A stretch of 64,000 nucleotides of DNA, taken from contig CM037879.1 in the NCBI GenBank assembly GCA_021292165.1, forward strand, positions 34,925,619-34,989,618, in the 5' to 3' direction. Position numbers and translations under genes: made by a program. This DNA is from Shinisaurus crocodilurus. Lineage: Eukaryota; Chordata; Lepidosauria; Squamata; Shinisauridae. Under the pieces are notes generated by a model that worked only from the letters and a program-made list of their open reading frames with translations, was not told the DNA's origin and ran no database searches. Shown here piece after piece: positions 1-11,688 of the stretch; positions within the stretch are counted from its first letter, which is position 1, and each line of letters begins with the position of its first letter.

Positions 1-2298
1 ACATGCAGTGATTTTGACAACCATAGCTTCCACTTTGGTATCTCCATGCTACATGCGTCCAAGCATAAAAAAGTCCAAGGCTCAGGATCAGCCCAAGCCA
101 TCTGGCAACTATGGGCTATTGATGATGAAGATACATAATCCATAGCAAACAAGAATTCAAATTCTATGAAAAGTATAGCAGTACTTTTTGTGGCAGGTTC
201 TTAACAATACAAAGTTCAAAGAGGCAAAAGTCCAGCTTAGATGGAGAGTCCATGTGAAGAGTGCCTCTAGAGGATCAGATAGTAGTAAATCCAAGCAGAG
301 AGGATTTTGGGCAGTAAAGACGAGAATGTTCCTAACAAAGGCCCCCAGCCTGGACATCTACTTAAAAGTGAAAGTGTGGCTGCAATAGCCCTCCTCATGA
401 ATAACTGACAAGGGAATTTAGCCCATCTAAACTGACATACCAAATGAAGTTGGTAAAAGTCACTCCTAGCTGCTGACACCACCTGTGCTTCAGTGACAAG
501 TCCAGAACGACCCCAAGCTACAAACCTGGTCCTTCAGGGGGAATAAAATCCCATCCAATAGCAGTTGAATCCCTCTATACAGACCAGGAAATTTTCTTAC
601 CTAAAATACTTCTGTCTTGCCTGGATTAAGCTTCAGCTTCTGGGTTGAATGATGCCTTTGTGTTAGGTAGGCCTGGTATATCTATTTTAGGAGTTTTGCG
701 TTCATCTAGTAAATAGAACAGTCCCTTCTGCGTGCTATATGTCAGGCTCCATCTTTCAGCTTTTCTAGCACCCAGATTTCAGCTTCTCTAGCTTCCAGCT
801 CAAACATTAACCTCAAAGCCTCTTAAGGTAGAGAAGATCCTTCAGGTTGAATTTGGATATGGCCACCCAGGGCCTGGTTGGACCCTAACAGGTCCATTCT
901 GCTGGAAACATCTCCTTGGCTGCTGTCCCTGCTCTACATTAGCCTTTCCCCAAATTCAACAAGCTGCCTCTTCACCACCAGCAATAGTTTTGGTGCTTTT
1001 AATAATTAGTGTTTAGCCTGAAACCACCATAAATTCAGTCTTTTCCCCAACTCTACTATTTTGCTCTCTGTTATACTGTTAAAAGGCTTCCAGTTCTTTC
1101 TCACACCTGAAATACTTGGAATGACGCTGTGGGGGTATTTAATTTTAACCACCAAGCCATGCATAATATAAAAATCTACTCTTCTAGACTTTATGAAAAC
1201 GCTAACAGTTATGAGTGAAAAATGTTACATGTTTTCATTTAGATGTCAGAATATCTGTTTTGCTTTTAATTTCCGATGAAGTGAAAATTGATGCATAAGT
1301 TGACTGACTAAGGAAATAGCAGAGGACTACCTAGGAAATTTTCAATTATTCACATCATTCATTTGGGAATGAACTCTAGAGGACAGGATAACTACCATTG
1401 TTTTGGCTTGCATACAAACTTCATTCAAGGGAAATTAGTGTAACCAAACAAGAGGGATTTTTGTAGCTTAGAAGCCTCTTTTGTGTAAATACACACATGC
1501 TTCCATGGAGTCAGTCTTGTACTAGTGCCAAAAAGTGTTGGTACAGTAGCTTGCTCACTAGAGCACAAAACAAAGGACATTTGCATAAGGCTGGAGTTCA
1601 TCCACTAAAATTATTGTTGATGTTATTCATTGGTATGTTTATTCCGTGTGTGTGTGTAGATACTCCACCTGTGTTAAATAATTTGAGTATTATTTATACA
1701 AGCCTAATGGAAAAAATGTGGAACCACCATTTGAAATCTTGACAAGTAATACTAGGTCTAAAATGCAGGAAATGGTGCATATGTTTTGAAATATATGGCA
1801 TCTACATCACTACCCAAATGATTAACTCAACCTGTGTCTGCAATGGAAAGCAGGTTCTTTAATAATTATAGACCAGGGGTCACACTGCGATGCATGGACG
1901 GAATACTTGGAGGGCATGGAACTCAGAATACACCAAAACCATTCGTCATTATATATACTGTATTTAGAAAAATAGGAAGTTATGGAAAGTCATATAAACA
2001 CAATGACATATCAGAATGTGTGTGTGTGTGTGTTTCAAACTAAGTACATCAATATCTTGTAGAAACATTGGGCCTGTGGGTGAAATTTTCTCAGCTTAAT
2101 AAATCATGGTTTATTAAGTTGAGAATGAATGTCATTTCCGCATGCGTCCTCTGCTCCCCCTCTTTCTGTGCCCACTTTGGTGCTTCAGTTTTGGTTTGTT
2201 TAAACCAAAGTTACTATCACTTCTGAAAATGCAAAACTGTGTTTCAACCTTGGACTCCAAACTACAATTATTTATTATTTACTTATTAAAAGCATATA
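1..2298. other. USH2A intron sequence, no gene seen
   Basis: AT-rich non-coding DNA with only short chance open frames. A (TG)n run of 17 bp sits at 2017-2033. No exon with splice sites and no recognisable repeat was found. Confidence 0.5.
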
Positions 2299-2301
2299 TA
2301 A

Positions 2302-2761
2302 GAGAGTGATCCTATGGCCCCTAGACATCATCGGGGGGGATACGATAATTAAGATTCCCAGATCCGAAGTTGGAGACAGCGCTCCAAACTCAGAACTGGG
2401 AATCTGTGCTCTGAGACCCCCTCCCCCCAGCCAATGTGGAAAGAACCACATCAGCTGCCTCTCTGAGGTTGGGAAATCGACCTTAGGGAGTAAAGAGGGC
2501 ATTCCAGGGGGCAGGGAGGGAAGGAGGCTGGGGCTGCCAGAATATTATGTATCCTGACGGCACTCCAGCCTTCTTCCCTCCCCCTATGAAGCTCCTCAGC
2601 TAGATGGTCATTTTTCAGCTGTTTAGCTGAAATGCCGAGCAGGAGGTCCGGGGAGACAGAGATCACCTCCACCACTCCTCCCGCTCTGCAGTGGATGTTT
2701 GTAAGCCTCTGAGTTCTGGGCCTTATGAACATTGAGGTTACAAATCGATAGGATTGCACCC
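2302..2761. mobile_element. PIF/Harbinger-like non-autonomous element (460 bp)
   Basis: The element is bounded by TAA at 2299-2301 and TAA at 2762-2764, the TWA target duplication of PIF/Harbinger transposons. The right end reads ATAGGATTGCACCC and the left end GAGAGTGATCCTATGG, which are imperfect inverted repeats. The interior is GC-rich and resembles the elements at 4188-4682 and 62439-62833 (shared 'GCTGCCTCTCYRRGGTT' and 'CCTCCTTCCC' blocks). It has no transposase frame, so it would depend on enzymes encoded elsewhere. Confidence 0.7.
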
Positions 2762-2924
2762 TAAATCACCTTTCATCCCTATGGATACTAGGGTGGTATA
2801 CAATATGTGAGTATAAATATAATAAAACTTATCAAATACAATGTGAATCCAGGAGTGGGGACTAGGAATGCAACACCACCCTGCTTCCAACCATCAGATT
2901 AGTAACAGATTTGATCTTTGCTCT

Positions 2925-3270
2925 TAGGAACATAAGGACATCCGTTCTGGAACCGAACAAAGACCTATCTAGTCCAGCATTCTTTTCCAAAGGTGACCAA
3001 CCAGATGCCTATGGGAAGCCCACAAACAGGACATGTGTGCAGTAGCACTCTCCTGCTCAACATCTGTAGTAGCAACTACTATTCAGAGGCATGACTAGTA
3101 TCCATTGATAGACTTATCCTCCATGAATTTGTGTAATCCCCTTTAAAGCCATCCAAGTTGGTGTTTATCACTACATCTTCTGGTAGCGAATTCCATAGTT
3201 TAACTATGCACTGCATGAAGAAGTACTTCCTTTTATCTATCCTGAGTCTCCCACCATTCACTTTCATTTG
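2925..3270 (-). mobile_element. CR1 LINE 3' end fragment
   Basis: Read on the minus strand, 3267-3079 encodes the CR1 tail segment (GGRLRIDKRKYFF, then VKLWNSLPEDVV and NTNLDGFKGD). The rest, down to about 2925, is the CR1 3' UTR ending near the 'ACCTATCTAGTCCAGCATTC' region. It is a 5'-truncated copy of the usual CR1 type. Confidence 0.8.
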
Positions 3271-3772
3271 CAGTTCTCACTGCCTACACATTTTAACTGT
3301 GTGGCATTTTTTGTGGCAGTGCCATCCCCCTCCCCTGCCCCACAATGCCCCTCAGAATGTCAGCACTGATTAGCACTGTAAACTCTGGATGCATCCAATC
3401 TATCCTGCAAATAGAACAGCTTCCATCAGGGGAACAGGGAAGGGGTGATTCCCCATTACCATATGACCCACTGCACATCCCAAAATCATCTCTGGAGGAC
3501 TGGGAGACACTCTGGACAGATATTGGGAGGAGAGGAATGGAAAGTCCCATTGTTCAAACAGATGTCTGTTCTCATGATGTTGAATTTCTCACTCTGAACG
3601 TGCTGGTCATTTCTTTGGGGAAAACATACTGTATCTGGTCATAACCTCTGTCCCTTCCTCACCATCCCAACAATATTACAGGTGACAGTATTGATTATCT
3701 GTCTGGCGAGGGAAGATCATGTACAAGCAGTAGACACACAACATGCATAAATAAATATCTGAATTGGTCTAG

Positions 3773-3918
3773 GGCAGCATTCCCCAACCTGGTGCCTGCC
3801 AGATGTGTTGGACTGCAATTCCCCCAGTCACCACAGTCCATGATAGTGCTGACTGGGGATCATGGGTGTTGTATTCCAACACACCTGGATGATACCAGGT
3901 TGGAGAAGGCTGGTCTAG
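3773..3918. mobile_element. Foldback MITE, 'CCCCAACCTGGTGCC' family
   Basis: A palindromic short element. The left arm CCCCAACCTGGTGCC and the right arm GATACCAGGTTGGAGAAG fold together, and the centre is a degenerate inverted repeat around 'GTGTTGGACTGCAATTC'. The same family occurs at 24776-24926 and, partly, at 6268-6362. The superfamily cannot be decided from these copies. Confidence 0.6.
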
Positions 3919-4187
3919 GTGGTTTTGACTCATTCTTGAGTCCTTTTACTCAAAATATTTGAACCTGATCTGGTGACTTGCTGCAGGTTCAAGGGTGCTG
4001 CTGTGGACATGAAATCTCTCCCACCTGGAAGGTCTTTCCCATTCATTTAACTGAAGGGAGCAGTTCAGCTGCCTTTTCTGCTGAAATCGATGGGAAATTC
4101 CACCTGTGCTCCTGTATTGGAGCACTGCATTTAGCTTCAGCTAAATGTTCCCCTTTGTAACAGTGGATACCTACAGAAATATTTTAA

Positions 4188-4682
4188 GAAGTCAATCCTA
4201 TGGTCCCTGGGTAAGTGTCCCAGGGACTGTAGGACGGCTTGGAAAACCCCTCTGAGGTTGGAGATAGCACTCCGACCTTGGTAGGGGGAGTTGGAGATCT
4301 GATCCCAGACCCCTCCCCCTGCAGCCAGTGCAGAGAGAGAGAACCATGCAGGCTGCCTCTCCAGGGTCAGAAAAGTGACCTTGGAGGAGGAAAGGGGGCA
4401 GCCCAGTGGGCAGGGATTTGGAGGAGAGCAGAGAGGCCAGGATACAAATATTTTCTGAGCGAGCATCCTCCAGCCTCCTTCCCACCCCTGAAGTGCCCTT
4501 GCTAGACGGGTTGAAAAAGCCCATCTAGTGAAAATCAGGAAAGACAGAAGATGGGGGAGGTGAAGATTGCCTCTGCTGCTCCTCCCGCCCTGCTGGCTTC
4601 AGCTCGGCAGGGCATAGGAAACTCAGACACCTCCGAGTTTGGGGGCTTCCGAGTGACACGAGCACAATATAGGATTGTGCCC
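4188..4682. mobile_element. PIF/Harbinger-like non-autonomous element (495 bp)
   Basis: Flanked by TAA at 4185-4187 and TAA at 4683-4685. The left end is GAAGTCAATCCTATGG and the right end ATAGGATTGTGCCC. The interior is GC-rich, with purine-rich stretches shared with 2302-2761 (for example the CCTCCAGCCTCCTTCCC block). It has no coding capacity. Of the three members of this group, this and the first are the most alike. Confidence 0.7.
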
Positions 4683-4894
4683 TAAATCTTTAATATTTTT
4701 GGCGACCAACATTTTTCGTCTCTAAGTATTTTGGGGGGAAACTTGATTATTTTACCATATTGCCTCAACAACTCATTCATTGCCCTCTAAAATAAATATA
4801 CAATCTTTTAAAAATACAGGTTTAGGAATCTCTAATGGAATCCGCCCGAGAATATATATTTTTAAAATTTCAATACACACCAGATGCCTACATC

Positions 4895-5325
4895 TAGCAG
4901 TGGGTGATTCTCCGGGACCCAACCCACCTCCGGCTCAGTGGACGCCGCTGCTGCGCCTGTTGCGCCAGGCTGAAAACAGATGCGCGCTGCGTCGCTCAGC
5001 GGACTTCTTGGCTCCCGGTGGGCTGCTGTTTATGTAGGAAATGCCTTAAGTTTCCTACATAACTTGCAATTTGTGCAAGTTACACAAATTGTGGCTGCTT
5101 TTGGCATATCTTAAGGCATTTTCTATGTAAACAGCAGTCCGCCAGGAACCCAGAAGTCGCTTCCCCGGCTCAACTTGGGAGAACGCGAGTTGAGCCGGAG
5201 AAAAAGGTAAGTGAGACGGAGTTCAAGGGGTCGAGCCTGGCCAGTCTGCTGGATTTCCACCACCCTGCCCGAATGAAATCCTTGCATATCCCTACCTACA
5301 TCAGTCCTGTCTTGCATCGTGCAAG
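4895..5325. mobile_element. hAT-like non-autonomous element with internal palindrome
   Basis: GC-rich ends surround an internal inverted repeat: ATGTAGGAAATGCCTTAA near 5032 pairs with TTAAGGCATTTTCTATGTAA near 5111. The right end GCATATCCCTA resembles the CACATCCCTA termini of the other hAT-like elements here. A related copy follows at 5358-5682 in the same orientation, sharing 'CCACCTCCGGCTCAG' type sequence. The left boundary is approximate and I see no target duplication. Confidence 0.45.
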
Positions 5326-5357
5326 CATCAGTTCTGTTGAAATCAATGGGACCTAAG

Positions 5358-5682
5358 TAGTGGTGGGCGGCCCACCAGGGACCCGACCTGCCTCCGGCTC
5401 AGCGGATGCTGCTGCTGCTGCGCCCGCTGAGCTGGGCCAAAAGCAGATGTGCACCAAGCCGCTCGGTGAGCTTCCAGGTTCCCGGTGGGCCACTTTTTAT
5501 GTAGAAAATGGCGTAAGATATATTAAAAGCAGCTGCATTTTGCATAACTTCCCTGGCTCAGCTCGGGAGAACGTGAGTCGAGCCAGAGAAGCAGGTGGGT
5601 GGGGTGGAGTTCGGGGGGTTGAGCCTGGCGAGTTTGCCATACTTCCGCCCCCCCCAACGAAATCCTCACACATCCCTAGACC
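5358..5682. mobile_element. hAT-like non-autonomous element, second copy
   Basis: Same family and orientation as 4895-5325: shared 'GACCTGCCTCCGGCTCAGCG', 'TCCCGGTGGGC' and 'GAGTCGAGCC' blocks, and a right end of CACACATCCCTAG. It is shorter in the centre. The two copies lie about 35 bp apart, so they could be a tandem duplication or two insertions. Confidence 0.45.
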
Positions 5683-5875
5683 TAAGGAGATGTAATTAGA
5701 TCCTGGGCTTACAGCGTATTTATATATTTAAACATTTTAAAACTGCCCATCATCCTTACATTCACAAGGTGGATGTACAAATATGATTAAAATAATATAC
5801 AATACAATAAAACAGAAAAAAACCCCACATCATTATGATAACAGAGAAGGCAGCAAATACAGTAAAACAGACAAA

Positions 5876-5994
5876 GGGTGCAATCCTATGCATGTTTAGA
5901 CAGAAAATAGGCCTACAACTCCCAGCATGTCCCAGCCAGCATAGCTGGGAGTTGTAGGCATTTTTTCTGTCTAAACATGCATAGGATTGTGCCC
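5876..5994. mobile_element. Palindromic Harbinger-type MITE (119 bp)
   Basis: Terminal inverted repeats GGGTGCAATCCTATGCATG and CATGCATAGGATTGTGCCC extend inward through 'TTTAGACAGAAAA' to a centre of 'CTACAACTCCCAGCATG', so nearly the whole element folds on itself. It is flanked by AAA on both sides. Sister copies at 34620-34755 and 59623-59728 have TTA/TTA or TAA/TAA flanks, so the target preference is TWA-like. Confidence 0.75.
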
Positions 5995-6267
5995 AAAATC
6001 AACCAATCACAATGGCTGTGTAAATAAAAAAGTTTTGAACTTGTGCTGAAACAATTGCAATGTTGGCACCAGTCACACCTCCATAGGGAGGGTATTGCAA
6101 ATCCAGGGTGCCACAACCATGAAGGGTCTCTTCCTTGTCGACACATAATGTACATGAGGTATTTAGAGAAGAGCCTCCCCTGACAATCTTAAGTCATGGG
6201 CAGGTTGGTATTGGGACAGTTGCTCCTACAGATTTTTTGGCCATGAGCCTATCTACATTTATCTAAA

Positions 6268-6362
6268 ACAGTCTACGTGTTCTAGACTACAATTTCCATC
6301 AGCCCCAATGATCTAACGATGGGAATTCTAGCCCAAAGCACCAGGTTGGGGAAGCCTGATCT
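6268..6362. mobile_element. Partial foldback MITE of the 3773 family
   Basis: The right half, 'CACCAGGTTGGGGAAGCCTG', matches the arm of the 3773-3918 and 24776-24926 copies. The left arm is degraded. Confidence 0.4.
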
Positions 6363-8434
6363 AAAACATAGATTGGATTATGGTCATACTGGTAAACCGC
6401 TTGCAATTTGTCCAGTATCCTTTCAGTTACATACCATTGCTCACAGTGAAAAGGGCATGTGGATTCTGTTTTTCATCTGAGCTTCATCATCAGAATCTCC
6501 CTGCTTCTCCCCCATTATATGTATAGCAAGGAGTGGCATAATTGTGCATACAGTACAAGAAAAATAACTCTTTACAAAATGCTAAAAGAGATTAAAATGA
6601 CAGTGAAAAATGGATACGTATTATATTTGTATGCTTCAACAAAGGAAAAATCCATATATCCTCATTGTTGTCATTGTTAAAATAATGTCAAGATCACTTT
6701 TTAATGTATACAATGCTTTACACTCCTTATCACTTCCTGACTATAATAATCAGTCTGTGGTAGAACTTGAACTTGAGCTCAAGCTCCACTCTGTCCAACA
6801 TGCCATATTGGCTCTGTCAATGTATGAAAGGGGGCAGTTTGAGGAAAAATGAATACATGCCCTGCTCATGCTGCATCTCATACCCTGCAGGGTATAGGTG
6901 GTATATCTCAGCTGTTGTGGAGGAAGAACAGGTGTTAAACAGATGTGCTGATTCAGCTCTGCATTTATTTTGAGGGGAAGAAAGCAATTCGTAGCAGCAT
7001 ACATACCCAGTAGATTCTTCATCCCCTCCAGTTTCTCAGTCCAAAAATTCCCTCATACCTTCTACCTATGACATATGGTGTTCAAGTACAGCAGTGCCTT
7101 TGTGAAGATGTACATGTTACTTTTTACTGCAGATATAAAAATAAACTGATGATACATCCATAGCATGTGCTACAGTTATGAAGGGGGTTGATTTCCGATA
7201 ACCCATGGTTTGTTGTTGGGTTACGACTCTGGTTTGTTGGGGTAGAGACAACCCAGAGTTCCTGGTTCACACACAATGCTAAACTAATTACAGATGTTAG
7301 GTCCGTGGTTTGTTTAGCTGCTCATACTTGCAGCAGGAGCAATCAGATGGCATAATGAAAGGAAAGGTTGAAACAGACATTAAATGTTATGACTTTGAGA
7401 GACTTCTCAGTGTTCCCACTTAGGAAATTGGGTTCTGAAATACAAATTCACTCTTTGCTTCTTGGGAAGCTTCTTAGGGATGGTTTAAAAACAAACAAAC
7501 CATTGAATGTCCCAATTCCAGCAAAATATAAAGCCCTTTTACAGCATCTGTACATCCAGGCCCTTCCGTTTCAGCAATCTCTTGTGTCACTGAAAAAAAG
7601 GGAAAGTATACATGCATAGACATATAGGAAAAGGAAGGCCAGGAAGAGCAGGAGAAAGAAATATGATTGTAATTCTTAAATCAGGATAATATCAACACAT
7701 TGTAATTCTTACAGGATAGCATCAACACAATTCCTAATATACGGTACTACAGGCCCTATCGCCATTGTCACACAGACATGCAGCGCAGTTTACTCAGGTC
7801 AATATTACATCATCGTGTGAATTTGGTTACAGCATACACAGCTTCTTTGGGATATAAAGAACTGTTTTGTTTTGTGTTGTATTTATATGTGTTTGTGGGA
7901 TAACCACAAATAGTGCATACTTATGTATCACACATGCTAGGAAACTATGTCGAACTATAGAGGGTCCAATACGTCCCTTAATGTTTATACTGAAAATGCC
8001 TTCATCCTGATAAAAGTGTAAAGCCATAGGGAAAAGTGCATGGTGCCTTTTTAGTTTACAGAGCTACAAAAGCTTTATGACTATCCAGCACCCGCCTAGG
8101 GCTTAGAACAAATGGGAATTTCTTTGTGTTGTGCCACATGCTTGTCATATTAATATCTACAATACAGTTCCTTCTTGGAGGATAGTAAATAAGCAGTTGC
8201 TTTAGGGGAAGGCCAGTATGATATATTAGTTACCTCATAGCATTGTAAGAGCTTTTGTTCAGGAACTGGAAGAGTACAGTGAGCTGGGAGGATTACTCTT
8301 TTCTCAAACTAGGTACACAAATAGGTGTAAGGTTCAGTTGTCAGTAGTCAGTCCCTAAACCTTGAGTGCAAATATTTACTTGAGCTGGGGCAAGCAGAAT
8401 TTATTATAAAGAATAACATATTTTTGTTCCTTTA
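6363..8434. other. Intron, mostly no recognisable feature
   Basis: AT-rich sequence with short chance open frames only. Around 7190-7345 there is a degraded element with 'CCATGGTTTGTT' and 'CCGTGGTTTGTTTAGCTGCT' motifs, related to 51710-51890 (listed separately). Confidence 0.4.
7190..7345. repeat. Dispersed repeat shared with 51710-51890
   Basis: Blocks in the same order and orientation as at 51710-51890: 'CAACCCAGAGTTCCTGGTT' against 'CAAGCCAGGGATCCTGGTT', a CTAAAC motif, a 'CGTGGTTTGTTTAGCTGCT' type block and 'GCAGCAGGAGC'. This indicates two old copies of one non-autonomous family. Its class is unknown. Confidence 0.4.
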
Positions 8435-9555
8435 TCTACTATATAAATGTGAATGTTTGTACGTGTGTACGTATGTCTGCACGGGGGGTTTGCTTGCGTC
8501 GCATTGGCTCCTACACGGTTGGACGGATCTGCCCCAAACTTGGCACGCATACTCCCCATCACCCAAGGACAAAGACTGGTGGGTTCAAATCTCTGAAAAA
8601 ACCCCACCGCGCCTGTACGGCCCAAAATAGATGAGAGCCAATGGTGTCACTTGGATGTTCGCAGGGGCCATTCAGGAGCGGTTATGCAAATAGCTCCAAC
8701 GGCATTTAGAATGTTGGTATGCACTGCCACAGGGGCCCAGTCAGAAGCGGATATGCAAATCTCTCCTACGTCCAAACAGAATGTTCACATGAACTACAGC
8801 TAGGGCCTACATGGGGGTGGGGAAATTTCAAATAAACAGTGCCTATAGGAAAATGACGACCCGTGCAACACCATTGTGTAGTCCGGGGACGACGACAGGG
8901 ATTTCATTGTGTGGTCCTGGAGGGGGGCAGCAGGGAATTCATTGTTGTGTGGTCCCAGGAGGGAGCAGGGAATTAATTGTGTGGTCCCGGGAGGGAGCAG
9001 GAATTTCATTGTGTAGTCCAGGGGGGGCGGCGGCAGGGATTTGATTGCGTAGTCCCGGGGGGGGGAAGCAGGGATTTCATTGTGTGGTCCAGGAGGGGGA
9101 CAGGGAAAACATTGTTGCATAGTCCTGGGCAGGAAGGAAGCAGAGAATGATATTTCATTGTGTAGTATGGGGAGTGGGGGACAGGGAATTCTTCATTGTG
9201 TAGTCCCGGGGGAGCTGGGATTTCATTGTGCAGTCCCGGGGGAGCTGGGATTTCATTGTGCAGTCCCGGGGGAGCTGGGATTTCATTGTGCAGTCCCGGG
9301 GGAGCTGGGATTTCATTGTGCAGTCCCGGGGGAGCTGGGATTTCATTGTGTAGTCCCGGGGGAGCTGGGATTTCATTGTGTAGTCCCGGGGGAGCTGGGA
9401 TTTCATTGTGTAATCCTGGGGGAGCTGGGATTCCCGGGGGAGCTGGGATTCCAAGGGATTCCAAACAGCGGACAGCTACCTTAAGGAATTTCGAACAAAC
9501 AGTGCCTATAGGAAAATAACGACCCGTGAAACGCCAGGTAAAAAAAGCTATTTAG
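8435..9555 (+). mobile_element. Non-autonomous Helitron
   Basis: The left end TCTACTATATAAATGTGAATG, next to an A, is the classic Helitron 5' start (TC followed by a TATA-rich run). It is followed by 'GACGGATCTGCCCCAAACTT' type sequence seen in Helitron 5' regions. The right end has a short stem-loop (ACCCGTGAAACGCCAGGT, partly decayed) shortly before TTTAG and a flanking T, matching CTRR^T with one change. There is no terminal inverted repeat and no target duplication, as expected for rolling-circle insertion between A and T. No Rep/helicase frame is present. The interior carries a minisatellite, which probably accounts for the size. Confidence 0.65.
9192..9452. repeat. 30-bp minisatellite inside Helitron
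   Basis: Seven near-identical 30-bp units start at 9211, 9241, 9271, 9301, 9331, 9361 and 9391 (GGAGCTGGGATTTCATTGTG, then YAGTCCCGGG), with partial units on both sides. Degenerate ancestors of the unit ('ATTTCATTGTGTGGTCC' separated by variable G-rich spacers) run from about 8870. Because 30 is a multiple of 3, all reading frames stay open, so the long open frames here are artefacts. Confidence 0.9.
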
Positions 9556-9834
9556 TCATAAAATCAATATGAATGGTTTTGTGATATGTAGAATTCAAAG
9601 AGCTTTATCATAATACTCCCTGATGTATTCAGTTTTATTTTGTTGGGCTTCAGCTTCCACCAATCTGGAAGGGGTTAAAAACCGCAGGCCACTGTACTTC
9701 TGTAAACATGTCATTGACATAAATGGCTTGATGGTGGTAGCTGCAAATTGTGGGTCACAAATTTTGCAGGCTTGTTTTAAAACTTCCTGTATGCTCAGTA
9801 CATTGATATCTCTCTCATACTATATCAATCATAA

Positions 9835-10128
9835 TGGGCAGTATCCTATACTGTTGCTACACCTCCACTAGTTCTATTGTGCTAGCGAAATGGACTGCTG
9901 CTAGCACAACAGGAATAAGCACAGAAAGAAGTGACAACACTCATTTTCAGAATGGGGCAGGTCAGTGGACTTCACTGACTTGCCCTGTTCTGGAAGCGAA
10001 CATTGCCATTCATTTCCTCTCTTTTTTCATGAACCGCTAGGTCCTGTTGCTCTAGTGGTCCATTCAGCTAACATGAGGGCTGTATTATGATACTGTCTAA
10101 TGAGGGCTGTATATGATACTGTCTGTGG
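9835..10128. mobile_element. Possible non-autonomous DNA transposon ('GGGCAGTATCCTAT')
   Basis: The left end GGGCAGTATCCTATACTG and right end ATGATACTGTC are imperfect inverted repeats. A similar start occurs at about 61033 ('GGGGCAGTATCCAATGCTGT'). The right side shows a 27-bp imperfect tandem duplication (ATGAGGGCTGTAT...GATACTGTC twice, 10073-10125). No transposase is encoded. Confidence 0.4.
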
Positions 10129-10318
10129 GTCGGGGGGACATATTTTCCCTGTACAAAGTTTCCTTTATTTATTTATTTATTTATTATGTAAAACAAATGC
10201 GTTTTGAAAGCTTTAAAAAAAAAATCTTGTGTTGTTTATTGCTGAAAAGAGCAATCACTGTTTATGAGAAAGAATAAGACATTTTCAACCCAAAATATTG
10301 TTGGCATAATTCTTACAT

Positions 10319-10551
10319 AAGGTTGGATCCAACACTGTCATTCTGCTGATGAAGGGAGTTCTCTGAGTGGAACCGGGAGGGGATGATTACTCCCCCCTCC
10401 TCCACAACCAATAAAATGTGTTCCGGAGGGTTGAGGAAACACACTAGAGCAGATTTTAGAGTGGTGCAGATGGCTATAGAGGGGAGGAGAGAGGGAGAAT
10501 ATATCACCACACTAGTGGACCTCTGCTAGCATGCTGTTGGATTTAACCCAT
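10319..10551. mobile_element. Possible MITE, 'GTTGGATCCAAC' family
   Basis: The left end GGTTGGATCCAACACTG and right end TGTTGGATTTAACCC are imperfect inverted repeats around a purine-rich centre. Degraded relatives appear near 3365-3600, 24500-24710 and 52800-53035, which share the 'AGCAGATTT' or 'GGATTTAACC' and 'GGGGAAG' segments. The boundaries are approximate. Confidence 0.45.
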
Positions 10552-11688
10552 AGTCCTGGTCCTGGGGAATTGTTAAGTCTGTGCCTTTCCCTCTTGAAAC
10601 ACTATTTTGCTTAAATTGAAAAGTTTTGGCTATGTCATAAAGAAATGCTTCCCAAGGTTATAGCTGCTTAATGGGGGGGAAATGGCTAATTTCTATCCCT
10701 TAAATTTTGTGATGGAGAAAATAAGGTGCTTTGATCTTTAAATGACAGCTTCCTGAATCATTATAGTGAATTAGTTAATCTCTCCCAGTAGCTGCCCTAT
10801 TCTAGCTTCCTCTTGGGCACCCTCTTTCTTAGTCTTAACACAGAGCTTCAGATCAGTGAATAAACTACTGCACAAACACAAAACCATCCAATGTGCCCTC
10901 TTACTTCCATGTGTTGCTAAATTCTCATGTTAAAGGTCATTCAACTTAGTAAAACCAGAACAACAACAAAAAGTGGAATTAAACTCTGCAACATTTTTGT
11001 TTTGTTGTAAATCTGGATTCACTGTGCCTTCTCTTAATTGTACATGCCAATTTGTCTGCAACTTTCTCTAACATGCAGACAGTTGCTTACACTGGACAAG
11101 ATCCAAAGAACTACACACACAACTAGTTCTGTGTGTTTGGCTTGCATTTCTCGAACTGCAGCAGCCGCCACCTTCCCCTGGACAGACAGACAGACAGACA
11201 GATAGATAGAATGTGGAATGGCTGCAAGGCACTCAAGTAGCTTGATTAATTAAGCTTTGTTTTAAATGGCTCCTATAGGGGTTGACTAAAGCAGGTGGCT
11301 TAATAGAAGAGGGTTTTAAGAAAGGGTACTTCCATACATCATAAAAATAGCTTCTGTAATATATGCTAGAAAATAAGAAAGCAACGTATTGCACCAAGGC
11401 TGTAGCCAATCATTAACACTCCTTTTAAATGAACAGTAATTGATATCATGAGACACTTGGCCAAGTCCATGAAAACAGGGGGGAAATATATCTTGTTAGT
11501 GGTTACCACCGCAAGAGAGACTGATAACATTTTGAGGCTTTTGTGATTCCATATTTTCTACCAAACAGGTTTCACCAAGAATATATAGTTAGAGTGATGT
11601 AGTGTCAAGTTGTATATAAATTTTCATAACTAGTTCCAGACCATTAGTTGTGCTATTGCAAAACAGAACAAACAAACTGAAGTAAAGA
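10552..11688. other. Intron, no gene seen
   Basis: Non-coding AT-rich DNA. A short (GACA)n/(GATA)n run lies at about 11184-11209. Nothing else was recognised. Confidence 0.5.

Noticed and set aside
9192..9452. CRISPR-like array (regular 30-bp repeats)
   Set aside because: Units are directly adjacent with no unique spacers, and the context is a vertebrate Helitron.
9006..9519. Several long open frames on both strands (up to 152 codons) with 10-residue repeats
   Set aside because: The 30-bp unit is a multiple of three and stop-free in most frames, so the open frames follow from the minisatellite and not from coding.
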